DNA of 64,000 nucleotides from G963692885 sp964658655 (GTDB taxonomy: Bacteria; Acidobacteriota; Terriglobia; Terriglobales; Acidobacteriaceae). Shown one piece after another: positions 45,819 through 54,976 of this stretch (within the stretch, counting starts at the first letter, position 1; every line of letters starts with the position of its first letter). The notes below the pieces were generated by a model. It searched no databases. It was not told the DNA's origin and was given only the letters and a program-made list of their open reading frames with translations. Location of the stretch: positions 138,608 through 202,607 of the forward strand of contig CAZZZL010000002.1 of NCBI GenBank assembly GCA_964658655.1, in the 5' to 3' direction. Made by a program: the position numbers and the translations under genes.

Positions 45819-48800
45819 ATGTCGAAATTTTTTATCAGGCGACCTATCGTCGCTATCGTCATCGCCATCCTCACGGTTGTGCTCGGCATTCTGTCGCTGC
45901 TGTCGCTGCCGACATCGCAATTTCCTGATATTGTTCCGCCGGAAATTCTCGTAACGGCGACCTATCCAGGTGGCGATGCGAAGAGTGTCACGCAGTCTGT
46001 TGCGACTCCGATCGAGCAGCAGATGAATGGCGTCGACAACATGCTTTACATGAGCTCGACCAGCGCCAACAACGGAGTCATGCAGCTCACGGTCGACTTC
46101 GGCGTAAAGACTGATCCGAATATCGACCAGGTGCTTGGCCAGCTGCGTGTCGACCAAGCGCAGTCTCAGCTGCCGGCCCAGGTAAGCACCGCGGGGCTCA
46201 CGGTGCAGAAGGCGCTGACGTCTCCGCTGATGCTGGTGGCGATCAATTCACCGGGCGGCAAACTGAGCCAGGATTTCCTTACGAATTACGCGATCATCAA
46301 CCTGCAGGACCAGATCACACGAGTGGTCGGCGTGTCGCGCGTGCAGACATTCGGCGGACAGTATGCCTTGCGCGTCTGGGTGCAGCCGGACAAGCTTGCG
46401 AAGCTTGGCATTACAGCGCCAGAAGTAATCGCGGCTATCCAGACGCAGAACAATATCAACCCCGCCGGACAGATCGGCGCCGAGCCGATCCCCAAGGGAC
46501 AGCAGTTTACGTACACCGTCCGCACCGAGGGTCGACTGGTCAAGCCGGAGGAATTCGGCAAGATCATTCTCAAGGCGAATGCGGACGGCTCCATCGTGCA
46601 CCTGAGCGACGTGGCGCGTATTGAACTGGGCGATCAGCAGTATGGTATCTCCGGCCGCTATAACCAGGCGCCTTCCGGCATCATGGCTATCTATCAGCTG
46701 CCTGGATCGAATGCAGTGGAGACGGCGAAGCTTGTCACTGCGCGTATGAAGGAACTGTCGAAGACCTTCCCGACGGGTATTTCCTACGACATACCGCTGG
46801 ATACGACCAAGGCCGTGACTGCCGGTATTCACGAGATTGTTTTCACACTCGTCGAAGCGCTGGCGCTGGTCGTCATTGTCGTCTTTATCTTCCTGCAGGG
46901 CTGGCGGGCTACACTCATTCCGCTGTTGGCGGTACCGGTTTCGCTGCTCGGCACATTCATCATCTTTCCGCTGCTGGGTTTCTCGATCAACACGCTGTCA
47001 CTGTTTGGACTTGTGCTGGCGATCGGACTGGTGGTCGATGACGCGATCATCGTGGTCGAAGCCGTCGAGCATCACATCGACGAAGGCATGGATCCAAGGG
47101 CCGCGACCATCAAGGCGATGGAAGAGGTGGGCGGACCAGTGGTCGCCATCGCTCTGATCCTTGCTGCGGTGTTTATCCCGACAGCATTCATTCCCGGTAT
47201 CACAGGGCGAATGTACCAGCAGTTCGCGGTCACGATTGCCATCTCGGTGTTGATCTCAGCGTTCAACGCACTGACCCTTTCACCGGCGCTGGCATCGCTG
47301 CTGTTGAAGCCGCGTGACACAAAAAAGAAGACCGGCCTGCTGGGCAGATTCTTTGCCTGGTTTAACAAGATGTTCAAGGGCGCGACGAACAGCTTCGTCA
47401 GCACCTCGAGCGTGCTGGTTCACAAGTCTGCGTTCGCGGTGATCGGCATTATCATCATCGGCGCAATTGCCGCGCTGCTGGGCGCCAGTCTTCCGGGCGG
47501 GTTTATTCCGACGGAGGACCAGGGGTACATGTTCCTGGCACTCCAGTTGCCCGATGGTGCATCCGCACAGCGTACCGACGCTGCACAGCAGAAAATTACT
47601 GCTGCGCTGTTGAAGACTGCCGGTATCCAGGGCGTCATTGCCGTCACGAACTTTTCGCTGCTGACCCAGGTCCAGAGCACAAATGCAGGCTTCTTCTTCG
47701 TGGCCCTCAAGCCATGGGAGTCGCGCAAGAGCAAGGAGCAGCAACTCGGCTACATCCAGGCCAACCTGCAGAAGCAGCTGGGCGCTGATCCGGATGGCAT
47801 CGCGTTTGCGTTCCCGCCGCCGTCCATTCCGGGTATCGGAACTTCCGGTGGCGTCACCATGATCATCGAGGACCGTACGAATTCCGATGATCCGATGACG
47901 CTGAACAAGGAGGTAGGAACCTTTCTGGGCGCGGCCTCAAAGCTGCCGCAGATAGGCGCAGCGATTCCATCCTTCCAGCCGAATGTGCCGCAATTGTTTG
48001 CGAGTGTCGACCAGGAGAAAGCCCTGCAGCAGCAGGTTTCACTCTCCGATGTTTACAGCACCATGTCGACCTTCATGGGCGGCTACCTGGTGAACTATTT
48101 CAACCGCTTCGGCAGGCAGTGGCAGACCTACGTTGAAGCAGAAGGAACTTCTCGCCAGGACATCAATAACATCAACCAGTTTTACGTGCGCAGCGCAAAT
48201 GGCAGCCAGGTACCGCTAAGCAGCCTGGTGCATGTGAAGCAGACGACGGGGCCGGAGTTTGTCTTCCGGTTCAACGAGTTCAACGCGGCACAGGTGAACT
48301 TTGTAAGTTCTCCCGGCTACAGTACCGGCCAGACGCGGCGCGCCCTTGAGGACACATTCAAGAAGGTGATGCCGGCTGGCGCGGGCTTCGATTATTCAGG
48401 CATGTCGTATCAGGAACAGGTGGCTGAAGCGGGCATCCCGGCTTCCGCAGTCTTCGGATTGTCGCTGGTGTTTGTCTTCCTGATTCTCGCAGCCTTGTAC
48501 GAGAGCTGGACACTGCCCTTCAGTGTGCTGCTCAGTACACCGGTTGCCATTCTTGGCGGCTACCTGGCGCTGCATGCCCGGCTGCTGGAGAACGACATTT
48601 TCGCCACCATCGGCATGGTCATGCTGATCGGACTTTCGGCGAAGAATGCCATCCTTATCGTCGAGTTTGCGAAGTCGAACTACGAGAGCGGGCAAAGCAT
48701 CGCGGAGGCCGCACTGGGCGCTGCCCGGCTGCGTTTCCGGCCCATCGTCATGACAGCGCTCGCGTTTATTTTCGGATGCCTTCCACTCTGGATCGCTTCG

Positions 48801-49055
48801 GGTGCGGGTGCTGCATCACGGCAGATCCTCGGTACGGTCGTCATCGGTGGCATGATCCTGTCGACGGTGCTGGGCCTCATCTTCATACCGGCATCGTTCT
48901 CCACGGTTGAATGGCTTTCGCACCGCTTCGGCAGGGGTGGAAAAGGAACAACGATGGACTCCAAACACGATCCGGAAATACCGGAATCCGAGGGAGACGC
49001 TGAGCGCGCTGAGACCGCCCAGCATGAGCATGCGCAGGCAGGAGGCCAGAGGTGA
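45819..49055 (+). CDS. RND multidrug efflux pump, HAE1 family (AcrB-like)
   Basis: A 1,078-residue inner-membrane proton antiporter with twelve helices and two large periplasmic loops. The N-terminus FFIRRPIVAIVIAIL and the helix-4 aspartate pair in LVLAIGLVVDDAIIVVEAVEH are characteristic; helix 10-12 motifs (IGLSAKNAILIVEFAK, RLRFRPIVMTALAF) are intact. Length fits the hydrophobic/amphiphilic-drug class rather than heavy-metal pumps. ATG 45819 has GGGAGG six bases upstream. A charged ~35-residue tail extends past the usual end. The outer-membrane factor gene overlaps by four bases (GTGA). Confidence 0.97.
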   Translation: MSKFFIRRPIVAIVIAILTVVLGILSLLSLPTSQFPDIVPPEILVTATYPGGDAKSVTQSVATPIEQQMNGVDNMLYMSSTSANNGVMQLTVDFGVKTDPNIDQVLGQLRVDQAQSQLPAQVSTAGLTVQKALTSPLMLVAINSPGGKLSQDFLTNYAIINLQDQITRVVGVSRVQTFGGQYALRVWVQPDKLAKLGITAPEVIAAIQTQNNINPAGQIGAEPIPKGQQFTYTVRTEGRLVKPEEFGKIILKANADGSIVHLSDVARIELGDQQYGISGRYNQAPSGIMAIYQLPGSNAVETAKLVTARMKELSKTFPTGISYDIPLDTTKAVTAGIHEIVFTLVEALALVVIVVFIFLQGWRATLIPLLAVPVSLLGTFIIFPLLGFSINTLSLFGLVLAIGLVVDDAIIVVEAVEHHIDEGMDPRAATIKAMEEVGGPVVAIALILAAVFIPTAFIPGITGRMYQQFAVTIAISVLISAFNALTLSPALASLLLKPRDTKKKTGLLGRFFAWFNKMFKGATNSFVSTSSVLVHKSAFAVIGIIIIGAIAALLGASLPGGFIPTEDQGYMFLALQLPDGASAQRTDAAQQKITAALLKTAGIQGVIAVTNFSLLTQVQSTNAGFFFVALKPWESRKSKEQQLGYIQANLQKQLGADPDGIAFAFPPPSIPGIGTSGGVTMIIEDRTNSDDPMTLNKEVGTFLGAASKLPQIGAAIPSFQPNVPQLFASVDQEKALQQQVSLSDVYSTMSTFMGGYLVNYFNRFGRQWQTYVEAEGTSRQDINNINQFYVRSANGSQVPLSSLVHVKQTTGPEFVFRFNEFNAAQVNFVSSPGYSTGQTRRALEDTFKKVMPAGAGFDYSGMSYQEQVAEAGIPASAVFGLSLVFVFLILAALYESWTLPFSVLLSTPVAILGGYLALHARLLENDIFATIGMVMLIGLSAKNAILIVEFAKSNYESGQSIAEAALGAARLRFRPIVMTALAFIFGCLPLWIASGAGAASRQILGTVVIGGMILSTVLGLIFIPASFSTVEWLSHRFGRGGKGTTMDSKHDPEIPESEGDAERAETAQHEHAQAGGQR

Positions 49056-50500
49056 GAAATCAGACTGAATGGCTCAAGCGAGTGTCGGCGCTGCTGGTGG
49101 GATGCATCGCCATTGCGACCATCACAGGTTGCAATGTCGGTCCGAACTACAAACGGCCCAGTGTGCCTGCGCCTCCAGCCTATCGCGGGCCGGATGATGC
49201 TCAGGTCAAGAGCGAACAGCAGAACTCGCTGGGCGATCAGAAGTGGGCTGAAGTTTACCAGGAGCCGGAGCTGCAGGAGCTGATTCGCAAGGCACTCGCG
49301 AACAACTTCGACGTGCAGATTGCGGCGGACCGCATCCTCGAGCAGGAGGCGCAGGTGAAGGAAGCGCGTGCCGCGCAGTTCCCGACACTCAGCGTTGGCG
49401 GTACCGGAATCGGCGCTACGTTTCCGACGTCAGCTCTCGGCGGCAGCAGCAACGGAAGCGGCGGCATCACCAGCCCCATCTCCGAAGGAAGTTTCAATCT
49501 CTCAGCAGCATGGACACCTGACTTCTGGGGTCAGTATCGCAGGCAGACACAGGCGGCGCGGGCTACGCTGCTGGCGCAGACGTGGGCGCAGCGTGCGGTC
49601 CGGCTGACGCTGGTGCAGGATGTCGCGACTGACTATATCCAGCTGCGTGCGCTTGATCAGCAGCTTGAAATCACCAGGCAGACGATCCAGGCGCGGCAGG
49701 ATTCCCTCAAGCTGACGCAGACGCTCGAACAGGGCGGGTCTTCGCCACTTACCGACGTCCGGCAGGCAGAGCAGCTGTTGTACACGGCGACTTCGGAGAT
49801 CCCGCAGATCGAGCAGAACATTCAGCAGGAAGAGAATGCGATCAAGCTGCTGCTCGGTGAAAATCCCGGTCCGGTGGCGCGCATGGCGGCAAAGACACTG
49901 ACGCCTCCGCCGCAGGAACTGCCGGTGGGATTGCCTTCACAATTGCTGGAACGCCGGCCGGATATTCAGCAGGCGGAAGCGAGCCTGATTGCAGCGAATG
50001 CGCAGATCGGTGTGGCCCGCGCACAGTTCTTCCCGTCGCTTTCCATCAGTGCTTCCGGCGGAGTCGGCGGCAATGACTGGAATAACATTTTCCTGCCGGG
50101 AAGCAAGACCATTTACGGCATTGGCAGCCTGGCGCAGCCACTGTTCGAGGGCGGCAAACTGACGGGCCAATTGCGGTATGCACAGGCATATGACAAGGAA
50201 CTCGTCGTGACGTATCAGAAGACGATTGCCAGTGCTTTCCGCGATGTTTCGAATGCGCTTGTTGCGTTGAAGAAGCAGCATGACTATCGCGTGGAGCAGG
50301 AGAAGCTGGTGGCGGCGGCTCAGGATTCGACGCGGCTGGCGCGCATCCGGTACCAGGGCGGATCGACAGCTTACCTCGAAGTGCTGACCACAGACACGGC
50401 CCTCTATTCGGCGCAGCTGACCCTCATCAGTGCGCAGCAGGCTGAGGCTCTTTCAATTGTGCAGCTGTACGGCGCACTCGGTGGCGGCTGGCAGCAATAA
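49052..50500 (+). CDS. Outer-membrane efflux lipoprotein (NodT/OprM family)
   Basis: A 482-residue TolC-like channel completing the RND tripartite pump. The lipobox TITGC gives lipid-anchored Cys27, followed by NVGPNYKRP, typical of this family. Two structural repeats each carry a long helix pair and beta strands (FNLSAAWTPDFWGQYRRQT; SLAQPLFEGGKL), and ERRPDIQQAEASL is conserved in the family. GTG 49052 overlaps the pump stop. A strong hairpin six bases after its stop probably ends the operon. Confidence 0.96.
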   Translation: MRNQTEWLKRVSALLVGCIAIATITGCNVGPNYKRPSVPAPPAYRGPDDAQVKSEQQNSLGDQKWAEVYQEPELQELIRKALANNFDVQIAADRILEQEAQVKEARAAQFPTLSVGGTGIGATFPTSALGGSSNGSGGITSPISEGSFNLSAAWTPDFWGQYRRQTQAARATLLAQTWAQRAVRLTLVQDVATDYIQLRALDQQLEITRQTIQARQDSLKLTQTLEQGGSSPLTDVRQAEQLLYTATSEIPQIEQNIQQEENAIKLLLGENPGPVARMAAKTLTPPPQELPVGLPSQLLERRPDIQQAEASLIAANAQIGVARAQFFPSLSISASGGVGGNDWNNIFLPGSKTIYGIGSLAQPLFEGGKLTGQLRYAQAYDKELVVTYQKTIASAFRDVSNALVALKKQHDYRVEQEKLVAAAQDSTRLARIRYQGGSTAYLEVLTTDTALYSAQLTLISAQQAEALSIVQLYGALGGGWQQ

Positions 50501-50505
50501 GTCGA

Positions 50506-50535
50506 CGCGAGACGGATACGTCAGTCCGTCTCGCG
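50506..50535 (+). terminator. Perfect 11-base stem-loop ending the RND operon
   Basis: CGCGAGACGGA (50506-50516) pairs perfectly with TCCGTCTCGCG (50525-50535) around an eight-base loop, starting six bases after the outer-membrane-factor stop. There is no T-run afterwards (GAATCATTTCGC), so it differs from a canonical intrinsic terminator, but its position strongly suggests termination. Confidence 0.7.
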
Positions 50536-50586
50536 GAATCATTTCGCTTGAAGCGAGCAGGTTAGCAAGCTTCGTTCCCGGACAAC

Positions 50587-50600
50587 ATGATCGCGATCAT
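50587..50600. promoter_or_regulatory. 14-base perfect palindrome upstream of rpiA (possible operator)
   Basis: ATGATCGCGATCAT is self-complementary and lies 80 bases before the rpiA start. It sits in a wider dyad, AACAT (50584-50588) with ATGTT (50606-50610). Size and position fit a dimeric repressor site; no regulator can be named. Confidence 0.4.
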
Positions 50601-50679
50601 TGATAATGTTCTGCATGCCCGCTGATCTTTCTACGCCAACTTCTGCGCCCGCAATCTCCCACTGCAACAGGAATCGTTC

Positions 50680-51384
50680 ATGACGGCCTCAGTGCAGGAT
50701 CGCGCCAAACTGGCTGCGGCGCGGCATGCGCTCACGTTTATCAAGCCGGGCATGGTGGTCGGTCTCGGCTCCGGTTCGACGGCGTCGCTGTTCATTCAAC
50801 AGCTGGGCGAGCAGGTGAAACAGGGGCTGAGCATCCGGGGGATCGCCACGTCTGACAGCAGTGAGCAACTGGCGCGGAGTTATAACATTCCGATCATCGA
50901 CTTCACGCAGACGCTGAGCATCGATGTCGCGATCGATGGTGCAGATGAAGTGGCTCCGGGACTGGCGCTGATCAAGGGCGGCGGCGGCAACCTGCTGCGC
51001 GAAAAGATCGTTGCCAGCGCAGCTAAGCGGTTCATCATCGTGGTGGATGCAAGCAAGATTGTGCAGCAGCTGGGCGCGTTCCCGCTGCCGATCGAGGTGA
51101 TCCAGATGGCTGCGCCGCTGGTTGCGCCGAAACTGCAGGCGCTGGGTCTCGAGCCTGCGATCCGCCAGGCGAAGGACGGACGCGGGCCGTATATCACTGA
51201 CGAAGGCAACTACATTCTCGATTGCAGGTCAGAGGGTTTGAAGGACCCGGATACGCTTGCGACTGAACTCGACAAGATCGTGGGACTGGTCGAGCACGGG
51301 CTTTTCCTGAAGATGGCCGAGCGCGTGATTATTGCCGACGGTGAGCAGGTGCATGAACGCACAGTGGCTGATTTTTCTGCATGA
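50680..51384 (+). CDS. rpiA: Ribose-5-phosphate isomerase A
   Basis: A 234-residue cytoplasmic enzyme that interconverts ribose-5-phosphate and ribulose-5-phosphate in the pentose phosphate pathway. The phosphate-binding VGLGSGSTASLFIQQL, catalytic block AIDGADEVAPGLALIKGGGG and NLLREKIVA motifs are all intact. Length is normal. ATG 50680 has CAGGA upstream. It is a single gene with a palindrome in its promoter region and a dispersed repeat after its stop. Confidence 0.96.
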   Translation: MTASVQDRAKLAAARHALTFIKPGMVVGLGSGSTASLFIQQLGEQVKQGLSIRGIATSDSSEQLARSYNIPIIDFTQTLSIDVAIDGADEVAPGLALIKGGGGNLLREKIVASAAKRFIIVVDASKIVQQLGAFPLPIEVIQMAAPLVAPKLQALGLEPAIRQAKDGRGPYITDEGNYILDCRSEGLKDPDTLATELDKIVGLVEHGLFLKMAERVIIADGEQVHERTVADFSA

Positions 51385-51410
51385 CTGTGGTTGCGGGTTC
51401 GGTTGGAAAA

Positions 51411-51480
51411 GACGCAGATCTCTCCACTGCGCTGCGCTTCGGTCGAGATGACAGATGCGCTGCGCTTCGATCGCGATAAA
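51411..51480 (+). repeat. Dispersed intergenic repeat, copy 3 with partial tandem duplication
   Basis: The unit runs from GACGCAGATCTCTCCACTGC to GGTCGAGATGACA (51411-51453). GCTGCGCTTCGATCGCGAT then partly repeats the middle. ATCTC and GAGAT at the ends can pair, with CC/GG inside. It lies between the convergent rpiA and Wzi-like genes. Translated on the minus strand it gives the nonsense phrase CHLDRSAAQWRDLRLF, often seen as spurious small proteins in such genomes. Confidence 0.75.
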
Positions 51481-51510
51481 AACTTGAAGGCGCAGTTTAG
51501 CTGCCAAATT

Positions 51511-53343
51511 CTAGAAGCGGCTTTCGGTTTTGGGATACCAGGTGATCTGAACGGTGCCGATGTTATTTGACTGGCCGTTCGGGCTGAGGACCGGGGCCTT
51601 CCAGCTTTCGTGCTGGTACCAGGCATCGACTTCGATGTCCTTCGTAAGGCGCTTCAAGACTTCGGCGTTGTAGACATTCTGCGTGGTGCCGCCGGGGATG
51701 AAGTCTTTCGCGGCCTTGGCATTGCGGTATTGCAGACGAACCCACTCATTGCCGCTGAGGTGGTAGGTGAGCCATGCCTGGCCACCTTTGCCTTCGCGGC
51801 CAATCCAGTCACCGAAGAGCTGGCCCTGGTTGGTGTAGGCCTGTTTCTGCACTGCTTCCCAGTACATGAAGGAGCCGTGAATACTGCGGCCGGTCGGCGG
51901 ATCGGTGCTGGCGGCTTCGACGCGGAAATCCAGCCGCGGCACACCGGGGACCTTCGAGAGAAAGATGCCGGGCCGGATGGCGGCGCGGCGGGGTGCGCTG
52001 ATCGGCGTGACATCGTCGTGGTCTTCCGAATCCGTGTAGAAGGTCAGGTATTTGCGCACGAACGGCAGCCGGTAGGAGAAGTTGAAGGCAGTAAAGCGCG
52101 CGCCGGGATCATTGCGGCTGAGCTTCTCGCCAAAGGTGGTGTCGTTGACGTCAAAAAAGGTCTTGAGGAAGGTGTGGAGGGTGATCGGCTCATGGCCTTT
52201 GCCGCCCCAGACGACGGTTCGTTCAAAGCCGAATTCGAAGTTGTCCGAAGGCCGGAAGGTGAAACCTTCACTATGCGTGTAGTCGGTGTTGGGCGCGGTG
52301 TGGCCTTTCAGGCTGCCGAGCAGGAAGTCATACCGGATGGGGCCGAGGATTTTGGAAACGTAAGGGATGTAAAGGGGCTCGACGCGATTGATGCGGAAGC
52401 CGTAAATGTTCTCGGCATTGTTGCTATAGCCCATGCCGGCGCCGAGACCGGGACCCCACCAGTCATCGCTCTTGCCGAAAGACACTTCATGGCCTGCCAG
52501 AAGGACCGCAAAGTTGGCCTCCTGCATACGGAAATGATTGGCCGTCGAAATGGGCCCATAGGGAATGGTCGGGTTGTAGGGCGTGAAATTCACCTGGTCA
52601 TTGATGAGCAGGGTTTCTGTCTGTGCCAGGGTATAGCCGTTGGCTGAGGGACTGTTCTGGTATTCGCCGCGAAACTCGAACGAAAAACAACCGTAGTGGC
52701 TGAGTGTACTTACGCCGGTGATGTTGTTGAAGCCGGGCTCGTAGGGACGGCCGTAGTCGTTCACGATGGACTCGCCGACGTGATAGCTGTCGCGCAGGGT
52801 ATTGCCGCCAATGCCCATCAGGCGGGTGTAGGCAGTGTTGACCTGCAGCAGGTCCGGATTTTTGGTGAGCGCGTAGCCGGGTTCGAGATATTGACGGATG
52901 GCGCGGTAGGTCTCGATTGCCTGGTCGTCTTCACTGTTATAGATTTCGTCGGCAGACTGCTCGAGCATGTGGACGACGCTTTGCCGCGTATACGGGCGCT
53001 GGCTTAGAAACATGCTGCTGACGTAGCCGAGCGAGTAGAGGCGCATGAGCTGCGGATAGACCCAGCTGTCGAGCGGGATGTAGGTGGATCCCTGCGCAGC
53101 TTCGTAGCCCATCGGCGAAACAGGAGCACCGGGTCGTACCGAGTTCGCCTGGGCATCGGGTGCAGGCGCAGGACTTGCGTCCGGGAGCAGGGTGGCAATT
53201 TCAGAAGGATCGATGGCCGATGCGGCCAGGGCATTCATGGCTGGCGGTGCGTCCGGAGTTGTGGACGCGGCTGCGAGGGTTGCGGGAACAACACCCAATG
53301 CGGCGGCGAGCACACAGGGAAGAAAACTGGAAACCACTCTCAC
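51511..53343 (-). CDS. Wzi-like outer-membrane capsule-assembly protein
   Basis: About 610 residues. A signal peptide (SSFLPCVLAAALGVV) and an Ala/Pro-rich stretch precede a region starting YIPLDSWVYPQLMRLYSLGYV and then a beta-barrel with the Wzi-type motif SFGKSDDWWGPG and repeated aromatic strands, ending in YPKTESRF with terminal Phe. Wzi is a barrel lectin that anchors capsule or exopolysaccharide. I placed the start at GTG 53343, which gives a proper signal peptide; GTG 53337 has better ribosome-binding spacing and ATG 53454 would add 37 residues. No capsule export genes are nearby. Confidence 0.82.
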   Translation of the reverse strand: MRVVSSFLPCVLAAALGVVPATLAAASTTPDAPPAMNALAASAIDPSEIATLLPDASPAPAPDAQANSVRPGAPVSPMGYEAAQGSTYIPLDSWVYPQLMRLYSLGYVSSMFLSQRPYTRQSVVHMLEQSADEIYNSEDDQAIETYRAIRQYLEPGYALTKNPDLLQVNTAYTRLMGIGGNTLRDSYHVGESIVNDYGRPYEPGFNNITGVSTLSHYGCFSFEFRGEYQNSPSANGYTLAQTETLLINDQVNFTPYNPTIPYGPISTANHFRMQEANFAVLLAGHEVSFGKSDDWWGPGLGAGMGYSNNAENIYGFRINRVEPLYIPYVSKILGPIRYDFLLGSLKGHTAPNTDYTHSEGFTFRPSDNFEFGFERTVVWGGKGHEPITLHTFLKTFFDVNDTTFGEKLSRNDPGARFTAFNFSYRLPFVRKYLTFYTDSEDHDDVTPISAPRRAAIRPGIFLSKVPGVPRLDFRVEAASTDPPTGRSIHGSFMYWEAVQKQAYTNQGQLFGDWIGREGKGGQAWLTYHLSGNEWVRLQYRNAKAAKDFIPGGTTQNVYNAEVLKRLTKDIEVDAWYQHESWKAPVLSPNGQSNNIGTVQITWYPKTESRF

Positions 53344-53572
53344 CTCAAGCTGCGATGGTACGAAAATCGGGGCGTTGACCTTCGCGTCGAGAACCTGGCG
53401 CCGCGGTCTGCCCGCCCTTAAGCATACAGTGAGCGCAGGTGACAGGGGTGTCATGTGGCGTTGGCGGTTCTGAGGCCTGCCGGCGTTTTATGGCGAGATG
53501 AAGCACGCATGTTTTCGCGAGAATCCATCATCCCGCCGTTTTTTATACTGTTGAGGAACGGGCTCGGGGGAA

Positions 53573-54499
53573 ATGGGACTTTTACGGCACATTGGCGGGC
53601 GGCTTAAATATGGCGCCAGGATGGTCTGGCGCTCAGCATGGGCGCCGATGGCAGGGGTGCATGAAAAGCCTGTGCTGGTGGCGTCGGGTGAGATCGGCGT
53701 GACCTTCATTGGCCACTCGTCTTTTCTGCTGCAGATGGGCGGGAAGAACGTGCTGGTCGACCCGGTGTATGCCCGCTGGCTGATCCTGCTGCGACGGTTG
53801 CGCCGGCCGGGCGTGCGGATCAAGGACCTGCCGCCGGTCGACATTGTGCTGCTGACGCATGCGCACATGGACCATCTGAACCGGCCGTCCCTCAAAAAGA
53901 TTGTCCGGCGTATGCGGCGAGCGCATGGACGGGCGCCGGAAGTCGTGGTGCCCTGGGGCAACGAGGACCTGGTGTCGACCATTGGCTTTGCGGCAGTGCA
54001 TGCGCTGCGCTGGTGGGAATCAGTCGAAGTGCAGGGGCTGAACCTGACGTTGACTCCCTGTAAGCACTGGGGGACGCGCTGGTTCAAAGACCATCATCGC
54101 GGCTATGGCGGCTACGTGATTGCGCATGGCGAGCTGCGCCTGTATGACTCGGGCGACACGGCGTATTTCGATGGCTTTCGCGAGATCGGCCGTCGTCTCA
54201 AGCCGCAACTGGCCCTGCTGCCCATCGGCGCCTATCATCCCGACAGTTTCAGGACGGTGCATACAAGTCCTGAAGACGCACTGCAGGCGTTCGTTGACCT
54301 GGGCGCAACGACCATGGTGCCAATGCACTACGGAACCTTCCGGCTGTCGCATGAGCCGATGGAGGAGCCGGTACCGCGGCTGCTGGCGTCGGCGGCAAAG
54401 CTGGGGCTGGCGGACAGGATGCGCGTAGTGCGTGAGGGTGAGACGGCGGTCTTTGCCGGGGACGCTTTCAGGAATTCAGAGTTGCTGGCCCGCAGTTGA
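53573..54499 (+). CDS. Metallo-beta-lactamase-fold hydrolase, NAPE-PLD/UlaG-like
   Basis: A 308-residue MBL protein with THAHMDHLN (metal site), CKHWGTRWF, YDSGDTAYFDGF and PMHYGTFRLSHEP, the ordered motif set of N-acyl-phosphatidylethanolamine phospholipase-D-like hydrolases. The N-terminal ~30 residues are basic and amphipathic, which would suit membrane association. Members act on phospholipids or on lactones; the substrate here is unknown. ATG 53573 follows a G-rich site. It is divergent from the Wzi-like gene across 230 bases that include a TATACT box at 53544-53549 with no clear -35. Confidence 0.87.
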   Translation: MGLLRHIGGRLKYGARMVWRSAWAPMAGVHEKPVLVASGEIGVTFIGHSSFLLQMGGKNVLVDPVYARWLILLRRLRRPGVRIKDLPPVDIVLLTHAHMDHLNRPSLKKIVRRMRRAHGRAPEVVVPWGNEDLVSTIGFAAVHALRWWESVEVQGLNLTLTPCKHWGTRWFKDHHRGYGGYVIAHGELRLYDSGDTAYFDGFREIGRRLKPQLALLPIGAYHPDSFRTVHTSPEDALQAFVDLGATTMVPMHYGTFRLSHEPMEEPVPRLLASAAKLGLADRMRVVREGETAVFAGDAFRNSELLARS

Positions 54500-54515
54500 C
54501 CAGGCGGGAAGGCGG

Positions 54516-54758
54516 TCATGCACTGAAGAGCGGTAGCGGGAGCGCAGCCAGGGAGCCGACATAGAGCGCACGTACGATCGCGAGGGCGCTGTAGCCAAGC
54601 GCAAACTGGGTCTGCGAGACGGGTAGCAGGACGTAGATCATGTCGGTGTAGCCGTCGTGCAGGGCGTGGGCGGTCCCGGCGAAGGCGAGTGTGCGGCGGG
54701 CGTGAAATTTGTCAGTTGATTCGATGGTGTCGGGCGGGATCACAGCGGCCTGGTTCAA
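54516..54758 (-). pseudogene. Remnant of an MFS transporter (N-terminal fragment)
   Basis: An 80-codon frame whose translation reads like the start of a fosmidomycin-resistance-type major facilitator: a leader of about 20 residues, then AGTAHALHDGYTDMIYVLLPV and FALGYSALAIVRALYVGSL, equal to the first one-and-a-half helices of a ~400-residue protein. It then stops after LPLPLFSA. Neither this nor the other frames nearby continue the transporter. It is probably a decayed gene; a genuine small membrane protein is less likely. Confidence 0.6.
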
Positions 54759-54869
54759 TCCTGGGCCCTCTTCTCAGGATGACGCCTGTCGAGGCTTGAC
54801 GTGCCATGTCTGAAAAACGAGTCACGGGGCACCTGGACTTCGTCACCTGGACTTAAGGCGGAATGAGAA

Positions 54870-54919
54870 AACGCAGGTCTCTCCACTACGCTGTGCTGCG
54901 GTCGAGATGACAAAAGGGC
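54870..54919 (+). repeat. Dispersed intergenic repeat, copy 4
   Basis: Runs from AACGCAGGTCTCTCCACTAC to GGTCGAGATGACAAAAGGGC, close to copies 1 and 3. It lies in the gap between the MFS remnant and the 3' end of the S41 protease gene. Just before it CACCTGGACTT is repeated directly (54831 and 54845), so this gap has seen rearrangement or slippage. Confidence 0.7.
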
Positions 54920-54925
54920 GTCGAT

Positions 54926-54953
54926 GCCCGTGTCTTAGAAGCGAGACATGGGC
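54926..54953 (-). terminator. Stem-loop downstream of the S41 protease gene
   Basis: GCCC-g-TGTCT (54926-54935) pairs with AGACA-t-GGGC (54944-54953) around an eight-base loop, with one mismatch on the minus-strand RNA. It starts 24 bases after the protease stop. No T-run follows. Confidence 0.5.
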
Positions 54954-54976
54954 ACCATGACTATCGCACGGTCTAC

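Noticed and set aside
51229..51507. Small minus-strand frame containing CHLDRSAAQWRDLRLF
   Set aside because: It is the translation of the dispersed repeat, a known type of spurious call, and overlaps rpiA.
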